64,000 nucleotides of DNA, from positions 774,406 to 838,405 of the forward strand of contig NZ_JASZYK010000003.1 of assembly GCF_030317035.1 (NCBI RefSeq), written 5' to 3'. The notes beneath the pieces are model-generated. The model saw only the letters and a list, made by a program, of their open reading frames with translations, was not told the DNA's origin and ran no database searches. Below, one piece after another: positions 34,254-41,818 of this stretch (position 1 is its first letter; each line of letters opens with the position of its first letter). This stretch comes from Variovorax sp. J22G73. GTDB lineage: Bacteria; Pseudomonadota; Gammaproteobacteria; Burkholderiales; Burkholderiaceae_C. The translations under genes were made by a program, and so were the position numbers.

Positions 34254-35453
34254 ATGTTCGACCACATCGGTGCCCACGCGGGCGACCCCATCCTCGGGCT
34301 GAATGAAGACTTCCAGAACGACACCCGTCCCGGGAAGACCAACCTCGGCATCGGCGTGTACCTGGACGACAGCGGCACGCTGCCGCTGATGGCCGCCGTG
34401 GCGCAGGCCGAGGCCGAGCTGCAGTCGCGCGCCGGTGCGCGCTCCTACCTGCCGATGGCGGGGCTCGCGGCGTACCGCGACGCGCTGCAGGCGCTGGTGT
34501 TCGGCCCCGGCCACGCGGCCCGCGCCGAAGGCCGCATCACCACGATCCAGTCGCTCGGCGGCTCGGGCGCCTTGCGCGTCGGCGCTGACTTTCTGAAGAA
34601 GCACTTTCCGGGCGCGGGCGTGTGGGTCAGCGACCCGAGCTGGGAGAACCACCGCGTCGTGTTCGAGGCCGCTGGCTTCAGCGTCGGCACCTACCCGTAC
34701 TGCGACAAGGCCACCGGTGGCCTGCGCTTCGATGCCATGTGCGACGCCATCGGCGGGCTACCTGCGCGCAGCATCGTGCTGCTGCATGCCTGCTGCCACA
34801 ACCCCACGGGCGTGGACCTCACGCAGGCGCAATGGCGCACCGTTGCCGCGCTGATGCGCGGGCGCGGCCTGATCGCGTTCGTCGACATGGCCTACCAGGG
34901 CTTCGGCGACGGGCTCGACGAAGACGCCTTCGCGCCCCGCGTGCTGGCCGAGGCGGGCGTGGCCTGCCTGGTCGCGAGTTCGCTGTCGAAGAACTTCTCG
35001 CTGTACGGCGAGCGCGTCGGCTCGCTGAGCATCGTGTGCGCGTCGAAGGCCGAGGCCGAGCGCATGCTGGGCCAGCTCACCGGCACCGTGCGCGCCAACT
35101 ACAGCAACCCGCCCACGCACGGCGCGGCCGTGGTGGCGGCGGTGTTGTCGTCGGCCGCGTTGCGCGCGCAGTGGGAGCGCGAGCTGGCCGCCATGCGCAC
35201 GCGCATCCAGGCCATGCGCGGCGCCATCCATGCGGCGCTGCAGCGGCAGGATTTGCCGGGCGGTGCCACGCTGTCGCGCTACCTCACGCAGCGGGGCATG
35301 TTCACCTACACGGGGCTGTCGGCCGCGCAGGTCACGCGGCTGCGGGAAGACCACGGCGTGTACCTGCTGCTGTCGGGCCGCATGTGCGTGGCCGGGCTCA
35401 ACCACCGCAACGTCGATGCCGTGGCCCGCGCCATCGGCGAGGTGATGCGATAG
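34254..35453 (+). CDS. tyrB: Aromatic amino acid aminotransferase (AspC/TyrB family)
   Basis: The 399-aa PLP enzyme is of the class I aspartate/tyrosine aminotransferase type: MFDHIGAHAGDPILGLNEDF at the N-terminus, KTNLGIGVYLDDSGTLPLM near 30, LLHACCHNPTGVDLTQAQW near 182, DMAYQGFGDGLDED near 212 and the PLP lysine in SSLSKNFSLYGERVG near 246. GRMCVAGLN near the end holds the carboxylate-binding arginine. It starts 30 bases after the Bug gene. The symbol is by family; the specificity could be aspartate. Confidence 0.88.
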   Translation: MFDHIGAHAGDPILGLNEDFQNDTRPGKTNLGIGVYLDDSGTLPLMAAVAQAEAELQSRAGARSYLPMAGLAAYRDALQALVFGPGHAARAEGRITTIQSLGGSGALRVGADFLKKHFPGAGVWVSDPSWENHRVVFEAAGFSVGTYPYCDKATGGLRFDAMCDAIGGLPARSIVLLHACCHNPTGVDLTQAQWRTVAALMRGRGLIAFVDMAYQGFGDGLDEDAFAPRVLAEAGVACLVASSLSKNFSLYGERVGSLSIVCASKAEAERMLGQLTGTVRANYSNPPTHGAAVVAAVLSSAALRAQWERELAAMRTRIQAMRGAIHAALQRQDLPGGATLSRYLTQRGMFTYTGLSAAQVTRLREDHGVYLLLSGRMCVAGLNHRNVDAVARAIGEVMR

Positions 35454-35499
35454 CTGATGCGACCGGTGGTGCAACCGCCAGTGCAACCGGTGGTGCGTG
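35442..35499. repeat. Degenerate 12-bp tandem repeat starting at a stop codon
   Basis: Units GTGATGCGATAG, CTGATGCGACCG, GTGGTGCAACCG, CCAGTGCAACCG and GTGGTGCGTGCA follow one another from the last codons of the aminotransferase gene. The first unit contains its TAG stop. Confidence 0.65.
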
Positions 35500-35510
35500 C
35501 AGGCGCCTGA

Positions 35511-36509
35511 TCAACGCGCCGCGAAGCGCTCGCGGTATTCGGTGGGCGACACGTGCAGGTGCCGCACGAACGCGCGGCGCAGCACCTCTTCGGAATTGAA
35601 GCCGCATTGCTGCGCGATCGACTTCAGGCTCTGACGGCTGGTTTCCACCAGCTGGCACGCTTTTTCGAGCCGCATGCGCGCCACGGCCAGCGCGGGCGTG
35701 ATGCCTGCGTGCTGCTGGTAGAAGCGCGCGAAGGTGCGCGGCGTCATGGCCAGCTGCTCGGCCATGTCGGCCACCGACAGCGCCTTGTGCAGCCGCGCGC
35801 CTATCCAGGTGTGCAGGGTGTCGATGCGCGCGTCGCCGGCCGTCTGCGCCAGCAGCGCGCTGCTGAACTGCGACTGCCCGCCGGGCCGCTTGTAGAACAC
35901 CACCAGCTTCTTGGCCACGCTCATCGCAATCTCGCGGCCCACGTCGGCCTCGACCATGCCCAGCGCCATGTCGATGCCCGCGGTGACGCCGGCCGAGGTC
36001 CACACGCGGCCCTGGCGCGAGTAGATGGCGTCGCGCTGCACATCGACGCCCGGGTGCTCCTTGGCCAGCTGGTCGCACACCGCCCAGTGCGTGACCGCGC
36101 TGCCGCCTTCGAGCAGCCCCGCGCGCGCCAGCACGAACGCGCCGGTGCACACCGACGCGATGCGCGAGAAGCGCGGCGCGGCCCGCCGCACCCAGGCAAT
36201 CAGCGCATCGAGCCGCTGTGCCTGCAGTGCATCGGGTGTCGGCAAGCCCGGCCGCCAGATGCCGGGGCCGCCGGGCACCAGCACCGAGGCGATGTCGCGC
36301 GAGAGCCTGCGCGGCAGCGCGCCCGCGACCAGCTCGACACCGCTGGAGCTTTGCACCGGCCCCGCCTGCAGTGCGTGGATGGAGGTCTGGTACAGCGGCT
36401 CGCGGCCCGAGAGCACCAGCTCTTCGTTCGCGGTGGAGAACACCTGCAGGGGACCGCTGACGTCCAGCAGCTGGAAGCGGTCGAAGACGAGGAACCAGAT
36501 GGGATGCAT
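35511..36509 (-). CDS. GlxA-family AraC-type regulator (DJ-1/PfpI-like sensor domain)
   Basis: The 332-aa protein has an N-terminal DJ-1/PfpI-like domain (residues 1-190) with VLVPGGPG and SVCTGAFVLARAGLL, and a C-terminal AraC DNA-binding domain (about 225-330) with two helix-turn-helices (LSVADMAEQLAMTPRTFARFY and SLKSIAQQCGFNSEEVLRRAF) ending HVSPTEYRERF. The sensor keeps the cysteine at the nucleophile position. A set of 11-base direct repeats (36512-36556) lies immediately upstream and suggests autoregulation. The neighbouring PfpI-like protein may share its ligand. Confidence 0.9.
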   Translation of the reverse strand: MHPIWFLVFDRFQLLDVSGPLQVFSTANEELVLSGREPLYQTSIHALQAGPVQSSSGVELVAGALPRRLSRDIASVLVPGGPGIWRPGLPTPDALQAQRLDALIAWVRRAAPRFSRIASVCTGAFVLARAGLLEGGSAVTHWAVCDQLAKEHPGVDVQRDAIYSRQGRVWTSAGVTAGIDMALGMVEADVGREIAMSVAKKLVVFYKRPGGQSQFSSALLAQTAGDARIDTLHTWIGARLHKALSVADMAEQLAMTPRTFARFYQQHAGITPALAVARMRLEKACQLVETSRQSLKSIAQQCGFNSEEVLRRAFVRHLHVSPTEYRERFAAR

Positions 36510-36511
36510 GG

Positions 36512-36556
36512 CACAAACTGTGCCTCAGTTGTGCCTCAGTTGTGCCTGGTTTGTGC
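36512..36556. promoter_or_regulatory. 11-bp direct repeats upstream of the GlxA-type regulator
   Basis: On the minus strand AGGCACAACTG occurs twice in a row, followed by AGGCACAGTTTG and preceded by CACAAACC. The 11-base period equals one helical turn, as in AraC-type binding sites. The array touches the start codon of the regulator. Confidence 0.6.
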
Positions 36557-36592
36557 GTCGTCCCTGCGCGGCACTCAGTCTGCGCCCGCCTG

Positions 36593-37375
36593 TCAGCGCG
36601 ACGCCGGCAGCACGTTGCGCTCGTCCTGCCGCAGCACCAGGTCCCACACCTGCTGCCCGGTCGGCGACGAGCGCTCTTCGTACACATGCGCCACCAGCCC
36701 GGCCGCGCGCCCGATCAGCGCGAGCCCGCGGCCCAGCAACGGGTCCAGGCCCATGTCGGCCAGCACGGCGCCGTTGGCGCCGGCCGCATTCAGCGGCAGG
36801 TCGCGGCCGTGGTCTTCGCGCAGCACGTCGGCAATGGCCAGTGCCAGGCGCCAGTGGCGGCCGAAGTAGCCGTTGTCCTTCGACACGGCCATGAGCGTCG
36901 GCACGCGCGGGTCGCCGTTCACATGAATGGGGTGGCCGATGCCGGGAATGGACTTGCGCGCCGCGCGGTGCTCGCGCACCACCTGCGCCGCGCGCTCGCG
37001 CACGTCGGCGTCGCTCGCGTCGTCGGCCAGCGGCGCGGCTTCGCGCAGCAGGAGTTCGCTGACGTTCTGCACCGTGCCCAGAAAGTTGTTGCCCGCGCCC
37101 AGCAGGCCGGCCGCCACGGCGCCCTGCAGCGACTCGGGCGCGCCCAGCCAGGTGAGCCGCGCGGTGATGGCGCTGGGCGTGAGGCCGTGGTCGGCCGCCG
37201 TCACCAGCAGCAGGTTGACCATGTTCTTCTCGCGCGGCTCGGGCGTGCGCCCGAAGGTCAGGAGCCAGATCATTTCCACGAAGTCGAGCTTGCCGATGAG
37301 CTCGGTGGACAGGTTGCGCCCGCGCACCCAGATGGTGTCGGGCGTGGTGTAGCCGATGTCGGTCTTGATGGGCAT
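36593..37375 (-). CDS. Citrate-synthase-fold protein (citryl-CoA lyase-like)
   Basis: The 260-aa protein is much shorter than citrate synthase (about 430 aa) and matches the citryl-CoA lyase-like group: RGRNLSTELIGKLDFVEMIWLLTFGRTPE at the N-terminus (in parts), the active-site histidine in PGIGHPIHVNGDPR near residue 148, and LALIGRAAGLVAHVYEE near 222. The aspartate normally found in the NVDGA segment is absent: the sequence reads LPLNAAGANGAVL. It should cleave or form a C-C bond next to a CoA thioester. Last gene of the LacI-controlled operon with an acyl-CoA ligase and two SDRs. Confidence 0.8.
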   Translation of the reverse strand: MPIKTDIGYTTPDTIWVRGRNLSTELIGKLDFVEMIWLLTFGRTPEPREKNMVNLLLVTAADHGLTPSAITARLTWLGAPESLQGAVAAGLLGAGNNFLGTVQNVSELLLREAAPLADDASDADVRERAAQVVREHRAARKSIPGIGHPIHVNGDPRVPTLMAVSKDNGYFGRHWRLALAIADVLREDHGRDLPLNAAGANGAVLADMGLDPLLGRGLALIGRAAGLVAHVYEERSSPTGQQVWDLVLRQDERNVLPASR

Positions 37376-37430
37376 GGGGAGGTGTCCTTGCGTATGTCGG
37401 TACTCGCGTGTGCGCTCTTCCAGGCGGCGT

Positions 37431-38198
37431 TCAGCCCGCGAGCCCGACGGTGATGCCGCCGCACACGTACAGCACCTGCCCGGTCATGAAAGACGCCATC
37501 GGGTGCATGAAGCAGCCCACCGCGTGCGCCACCTCGGCCGGCTCGCCGAAGCGCTGCACCGGAATGCCCTGCGCGATGCGTTGGGTGCGCGGGCTGTCGG
37601 CCGGGTTGGCGGCCTTGAACGCGGCGGTGGCGATGGGCCCGGGCGCCACGGCGTTCACCGTGATGCCCTGGGCCGCCAGCTCCAGCGCCCAGGTGCGCGT
37701 GAGCGCGTTGAGCGCGCCCTTGGCCGCCGAATAGCCGCTGCGCAGCTCCTTGCCCAGCGCCGCGCGGCTGGTGATGTTGACGATGCGGCCGTGCCCGGCC
37801 GCGCGCATCGCGGGCAGCACGGCCTGCGTGCATTGCAGGGCGGCGCGCGTGGTCACGGCCATCTGCAGGTCGAAGTCGTCCAGCGAGGTGTCTTCGATGG
37901 GCGCCGGGCGAATAGCGGCCACGTTGTTCACCAGGCCGGTGAAGGCGCGCTGCGCGGTGGCCTCGGCCAGCGCCGCGGCCAGCGCGGCCTTGTCGCCCAT
38001 GTCGACGCGCACGAACGCGCCGGAGCTGCCATCGGGCGGCGGCTGGATGTCGAAGTTGACGACCTGCCAGCCCGCCGCCATCAGCGCGTGGCAGGTGGCC
38101 AGGCCGATGCCCGAGGAGCCGCCGGTGACCAGGGCGTGGCGCGGGGTGCCGTCTTGCGTGGCTTGGTGATGTTCGTGTTGTGCGATTGGCGATGTCAT
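37431..38198 (-). CDS. Short-chain dehydrogenase/reductase (SDR) 2
   Basis: The 255-aa enzyme has TGGSSGIG near residue 26, NNVAA in place of NNAG near 92, catalytic Ser in NITSRAAL near 145 and YSAAK near 158. The N-terminus carries about 15 extra polar residues (HEHHQATQDG). The ATG overlaps the stop of the acyl-CoA ligase (ATGA), so the two are translationally coupled. Predicted role: NAD(P)-dependent oxidation of a hydroxyacyl intermediate. Confidence 0.88.
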   Translation of the reverse strand: MTSPIAQHEHHQATQDGTPRHALVTGGSSGIGLATCHALMAAGWQVVNFDIQPPPDGSSGAFVRVDMGDKAALAAALAEATAQRAFTGLVNNVAAIRPAPIEDTSLDDFDLQMAVTTRAALQCTQAVLPAMRAAGHGRIVNITSRAALGKELRSGYSAAKGALNALTRTWALELAAQGITVNAVAPGPIATAAFKAANPADSPRTQRIAQGIPVQRFGEPAEVAHAVGCFMHPMASFMTGQVLYVCGGITVGLAG

Positions 38199-39751
38199 GT
38201 CGGGGCCTTGGTGCTGTCGTGCTGCATGCGCCGGACGATGTCCGCGCGCGCGTCCTTCTTCGACACCTTGCCGTTCGCGGTGCGCGGCAGCGGGTCGAAG
38301 AAGTGCACGGCCTTGGGGGTCTTCACGGGGTCGAGATGCGCGCGCACCCAGGCGATGAGTTCGGCCTGTTTGGCTTCAGTGGCTTGCTCACCGGCGCGCA
38401 GCTGCACGGCGGCGTGCACCGCCTCGCCCCACTTGTCGTCATCGATGCCGACCACTGCGCAGTCGTACACCGCGGGGTGCTTGCCCAGCGCGTTCTCCAC
38501 GTCGGTGGGGTACACGTTGAAGCCGCCGGTGATGATCATGTCGCGCACCCGGTCCTTCAGGAACAGGTAGCCGCGCTCGTCGAGGTAGCCGCCGTCGCCG
38601 GTGCGCAGCCAGCCGTCGTGGAAGGTCTCGGCGGTCTTCTCGGGCTGCTTCCAGTAGCCCGACATCAGCAGGTCGCCGCGCACCACCACCTCGCCGGTCT
38701 CGCCCGGGGGCAGCAGCTTGCCTGTAGCGTCCATGATGGCGATGTCGGTCATCAGCGCGGCGCGCCCGACCGAGTCGAGGTTGCGCGCGTCGAGCAGGTC
38801 TTGCGCAGGCATGTACGAAATGATGGCCGGCGCCTCGGTCTGGCCGTAGCCGGTTTCCACATGGCCGAACACCTGCTGCGCCTCGATGATCTTGTCGCGC
38901 CGCATCGGTGCCGCCGCGTACACGAAGTGGCGCAGCGCCGACCAGTCGCGCGTGCGCGCGGTCTCGTCCTCGAGCAGGCTGTAGATCAGCGTGGGCGGCA
39001 TGAACACGGCGCTCACGCGCTCGCGCTCCAGCTGCTCGAGCACGTCGCGCGGCTGCGTGGAGGTGGGCAGCAGCACGGTGCCGCCCCAGCCCAGCACCGG
39101 CAGCAGGAAGGTCGAGGTGCCGTGCGTGATCGAGGCCACCGCCAGGTAGCGTTCGTCGGCGTCGAGCCGCATGGCATGCGCGATCGACACGATGGTGGTG
39201 TTCCACGCGCGGTAGCTCTGCATCACGCCCTTGGGCGCGCCGGTGGTGCCGCCGGTGAACTTGATGGCCTGCGTTTCGCCCAGGTCGTGGCGCACGTCGG
39301 CGGGCCGGCGGCCGCGGTACAGGGCGACCAGCGCGCTCAGCTCGCACTCGGCGTGGCGCCCGGTGTGGGCGGCGTCTTGCGGCACGTAGCCGATGCGGCG
39401 TGCGCGCGTGCCTGCCACCTTGTCTTCGAGGCCGGCTTCGGTCACCACCAGCGCGGCCTCCGTGAACTCGACGATGCGGCTCAATTCGGCCTGGCCGGCG
39501 CGCGGGTTCAGCGGCACCCAGATGCGGCCTGCCATCAGCGTGGCGAACAGCGCCACGACATGGGAAATGTGGTTGCCCGCGCAGATCGCGATGCGCCCGC
39601 GCGCGTCGGGCACCAGTGCCTGGAAGGCGGTGGCCAGTGCCTCGGTGCGGGTCAGCAGCTCGGCGTAGCTGATCTCGCCTTCGGGGCCGGAAATGGCGAT
39701 CTTGTCGGGATGTCGCCGCGCGCTGCGCAGCAGGAAATCGATGGGGCGCAT
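38195..39751 (-). CDS. Acyl-CoA synthetase, AMP-forming
   Basis: The 518-aa adenylate-forming enzyme has the P-loop-like FTGGTTGAPKGVMQSY near residue 165, GYGQTEAPAI near 298, the hinge DRVRDMIITGGFNVYPTDVE near 405 and the catalytic lysine in RTANGKVSKKDAR near 505. The length fits medium-chain or aromatic acid CoA ligases. It activates the substrate acid of this operon to its CoA thioester. It lies downstream of a Bug protein that may import that acid. Confidence 0.9.
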   Translation of the reverse strand: MRPIDFLLRSARRHPDKIAISGPEGEISYAELLTRTEALATAFQALVPDARGRIAICAGNHISHVVALFATLMAGRIWVPLNPRAGQAELSRIVEFTEAALVVTEAGLEDKVAGTRARRIGYVPQDAAHTGRHAECELSALVALYRGRRPADVRHDLGETQAIKFTGGTTGAPKGVMQSYRAWNTTIVSIAHAMRLDADERYLAVASITHGTSTFLLPVLGWGGTVLLPTSTQPRDVLEQLERERVSAVFMPPTLIYSLLEDETARTRDWSALRHFVYAAAPMRRDKIIEAQQVFGHVETGYGQTEAPAIISYMPAQDLLDARNLDSVGRAALMTDIAIMDATGKLLPPGETGEVVVRGDLLMSGYWKQPEKTAETFHDGWLRTGDGGYLDERGYLFLKDRVRDMIITGGFNVYPTDVENALGKHPAVYDCAVVGIDDDKWGEAVHAAVQLRAGEQATEAKQAELIAWVRAHLDPVKTPKAVHFFDPLPRTANGKVSKKDARADIVRRMQHDSTKAPT

Positions 39752-39780
39752 GGGTGTGTCTTGTCTTTGCCTTCTTGCTC

Positions 39781-39806
39781 GGCGTGCTTACTCGGCGTGC
39801 TTACTC
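39781..39806. repeat. 13-bp tandem duplication over a stop codon
   Basis: GGCGTGCTTACTC occurs twice in tandem. On the minus strand each unit repeats GAGTAA, and the first of these is the stop of Bug protein 5 (39801-39803). Confidence 0.85.
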
Positions 39807-40787
39807 GGCCTTCGCGCCAGACACGCGAACGATCTCGGCCCACTTGTCGTATTCCTTGCGCACGAAGGCGTCGAAGGCGCTCTGGCTCATCTCGGGCGCG
39901 TCGGCACCCAGGTCGCGGTAGCGCGCCTTCACCTTGTCGGTGCGCAGCGCTTTCTCCACCTCGGCGTGCAGCCGCTGCGTGACCGCAGGGGGCACGCCGG
40001 CCGGCACGAACAGGCCCGACCAGGCCGTCGACTCGTAGCCGCGCACGCCGGCCTCGGCCATGGTGGGCACGTCGGGCAGCGAGGCCGAGCGGCGCGCGCC
40101 CGTGACCGCCAGTGCACGCAGCGAGCCCTTGGCGATGTGCGGCAGCGAGGTTGGCAGGTTGTCGAACATCAGGTCGATCTGCCCGCCGATCAGGTCGGTG
40201 AGCGCGGCGGCGCCGCCGCGGTAGGGCACATGCAGGATGCTGACCTGCGCCAGGTGCTTGTAGAGCTCGCCCGACAGGTGGATGCTGCTGCCGTTGCCCG
40301 ACGAGCCCATGCTCAGCTTGCCCGGCTTGCTCTTGGCGAGGGCCGTGAGCTCTGCCACCGACTTCGCCTGCAGCTGCGGGTTCACCACCAGCACGTTGGG
40401 CACCGAGCCCACCATGACCACGGGCGTGAACGCCTTGCGCGTGTCGTAGGGCAGGTTGCCGTACAGCGTGGGGTTGATGGCGTGCGTGCCCACCGTGCCC
40501 AGCAGCATCGTGTAGCCGTCGGGCGCGGCCGAGGCCACCTCGCGCGCGCCGATGTTGCCGCCCGCGCCGGGCCGGTTGTCGACGATCACCGGCTGGCCCA
40601 GCGACTGCGCAAGCTCCGCGCCGATCAGCCGCGCGAACAGGTCGGCGGCACCGCCGGGCGGAAAGGGCACGACCAGGCGAAGGGGCTTGGCAGGCCATGC
40701 CGCGGGCGCGGGTTGCGACCAGGCAGCGGGTGCGCACAGCGCGGCCAGGGCCGCGGCTGCAGTGAATGCGAGGGTTCTTCTTTTCAA
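39801..40787 (-). CDS. Bug/TctC-type periplasmic binding protein 5
   Basis: The 328-aa protein has a signal peptide ending about residue 25 (APAAWSQ) and Bug motifs RLVVPFPPGGAADLFARL, VIVDNRPGAGGNIGAREV, APDGYTML and HVPYRGGAAAL. The start is a TTG at 40787 with GGAG eight bases upstream. It precedes the acyl-CoA ligase gene and probably binds the acid that the ligase activates. Confidence 0.9.
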   Translation of the reverse strand: MKRRTLAFTAAAALAALCAPAAWSQPAPAAWPAKPLRLVVPFPPGGAADLFARLIGAELAQSLGQPVIVDNRPGAGGNIGAREVASAAPDGYTMLLGTVGTHAINPTLYGNLPYDTRKAFTPVVMVGSVPNVLVVNPQLQAKSVAELTALAKSKPGKLSMGSSGNGSSIHLSGELYKHLAQVSILHVPYRGGAAALTDLIGGQIDLMFDNLPTSLPHIAKGSLRALAVTGARRSASLPDVPTMAEAGVRGYESTAWSGLFVPAGVPPAVTQRLHAEVEKALRTDKVKARYRDLGADAPEMSQSAFDAFVRKEYDKWAEIVRVSGAKAE

Positions 40788-40847
40788 GGGGATGTCTCCG
40801 GGAATGCTGAAAGAGATCGGATGGGGCTGGGCGTGCCTGCGGACGTG

Positions 40848-41750
40848 TCAGGAAGAGGCCGGCGGCGCCGCGCGCGCAATGCCGTGTCGCAGCCCGCCGT
40901 CCACCGCCAGCTCGGCGGCGTTGATGTAGGCGGCCTCGTCCGAGAGCAGGAAGCACACCGCGTTGGCGATGTCCCATGCCGTGCCCTGGCGGCCGAAGGG
41001 CAGCGGCCCCGCCGCACGGCCCGGGCGCGCGGCGCTGGCCGCGCGGCCCATGGGCGTGTCGATGAGGCCGGCGCGCACGAGGTTGGCGCGAATGTCTTTC
41101 TCATGCGCCTCCAGCGCCGTCGCGCGGCACAGCGCCGAGAGCCCGGCCTTCGAGCTTTCGTAGGCGGGGTTGCGGCCCGCGGGCATCTCGGCCGCGAGCG
41201 ACGACACGAAGACGATCGCGCCGCCATGGTTCATGGCCGGCAGCGCGGCCTGGGCGCACAGCGCGTGGCCGCGCAGGTTGACGCCGAAGATCGTGTCCCA
41301 GCTCTCGGGCGTGATGTCGCGCAGCGACTTGCGGTCGCTGATGCCCGCGTTCAGCACCAGCCCGTCGATGGCGATGCCGCGTTGCGCCAGCCCGTCGAAC
41401 AGCGCGCGGATGTCTTCGGGGCGCGAGATGTCGGCGGTGAGGGCGAGGGCGCGGGCGAGGTCGTTCTCGCCTTGCTCGGCGAGGCCGCTCGCAGCGATGT
41501 CGGCGACCGTGCGCGCCGCCGCATCGGCAGAGCGGTCGGCGCACAGCACGCGGGCGCCGCCCGCGGTCAGTTGCAGGCAGATGGCGCGGCCATTGCCAAC
41601 GGGCTCGATGGTCTCGATGGGCGCGCCGGCATCGTTCGCTTCACCGGCACCGCCGCTCGCCTGCCCGCCACCGATCACCAGCACTGTGCGACCCGTGAAA
41701 CGCTTGTTGCCGACCCGCGCCGATTCATTAAGATGTGGAAACGTTTTCAT
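40848..41750 (-). CDS. SDR 3 with an enlarged nucleotide-binding loop
   Basis: The 300-aa enzyme has NAG near residue 130 (LVLNAGIS), Ser in FVSSLAAE and the YESSK catalytic pair near 180. The glycine-rich loop is interrupted: GGGQ and GNGRA are separated by about 21 residues rich in Gly, Ala and Glu. A shorter insertion at this place (GGQTPGETIGNGRA style) is known in one SDR group. The ATG at 41750 lies inside a LacI-type operator (41736-41749) and has no good ribosome site, but no other start fits. First gene of the operon down to the citrate-synthase-fold gene. Confidence 0.83.
   Translation of the reverse strand: MKTFPHLNESARVGNKRFTGRTVLVIGGGQASGGAGEANDAGAPIETIEPVGNGRAICLQLTAGGARVLCADRSADAAARTVADIAASGLAEQGENDLARALALTADISRPEDIRALFDGLAQRGIAIDGLVLNAGISDRKSLRDITPESWDTIFGVNLRGHALCAQAALPAMNHGGAIVFVSSLAAEMPAGRNPAYESSKAGLSALCRATALEAHEKDIRANLVRAGLIDTPMGRAASAARPGRAAGPLPFGRQGTAWDIANAVCFLLSDEAAYINAAELAVDGGLRHGIARAAPPASS
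41736..41749. promoter_or_regulatory. LacI-type operator overlapping a start codon
   Basis: TGGAAACGTTTTCA fits the LacI-family consensus TGNAANCGNTTNCA and has one symmetry mismatch. Its last bases are the start codon of SDR 3 on the minus strand. Confidence 0.75.
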
Positions 41751-41793
41751 AACGCTGCCGAGGCTAAGAGATGCCCCGGTCGCTCGCAAGCCA

Positions 41794-41806
41794 TGGAACG
41801 TTTTCA
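41794..41806. promoter_or_regulatory. Second, shortened LacI-type site
   Basis: TGGAACGTTTTCA equals the site at 41736 with one A missing from the left half. It ends 12 bases before the LacI 2 start, a suitable place for autoregulation. Centre-to-centre distance to the first site is about 57 bases. Confidence 0.6.
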
Positions 41807-41818
41807 TAAGGGAAAACA

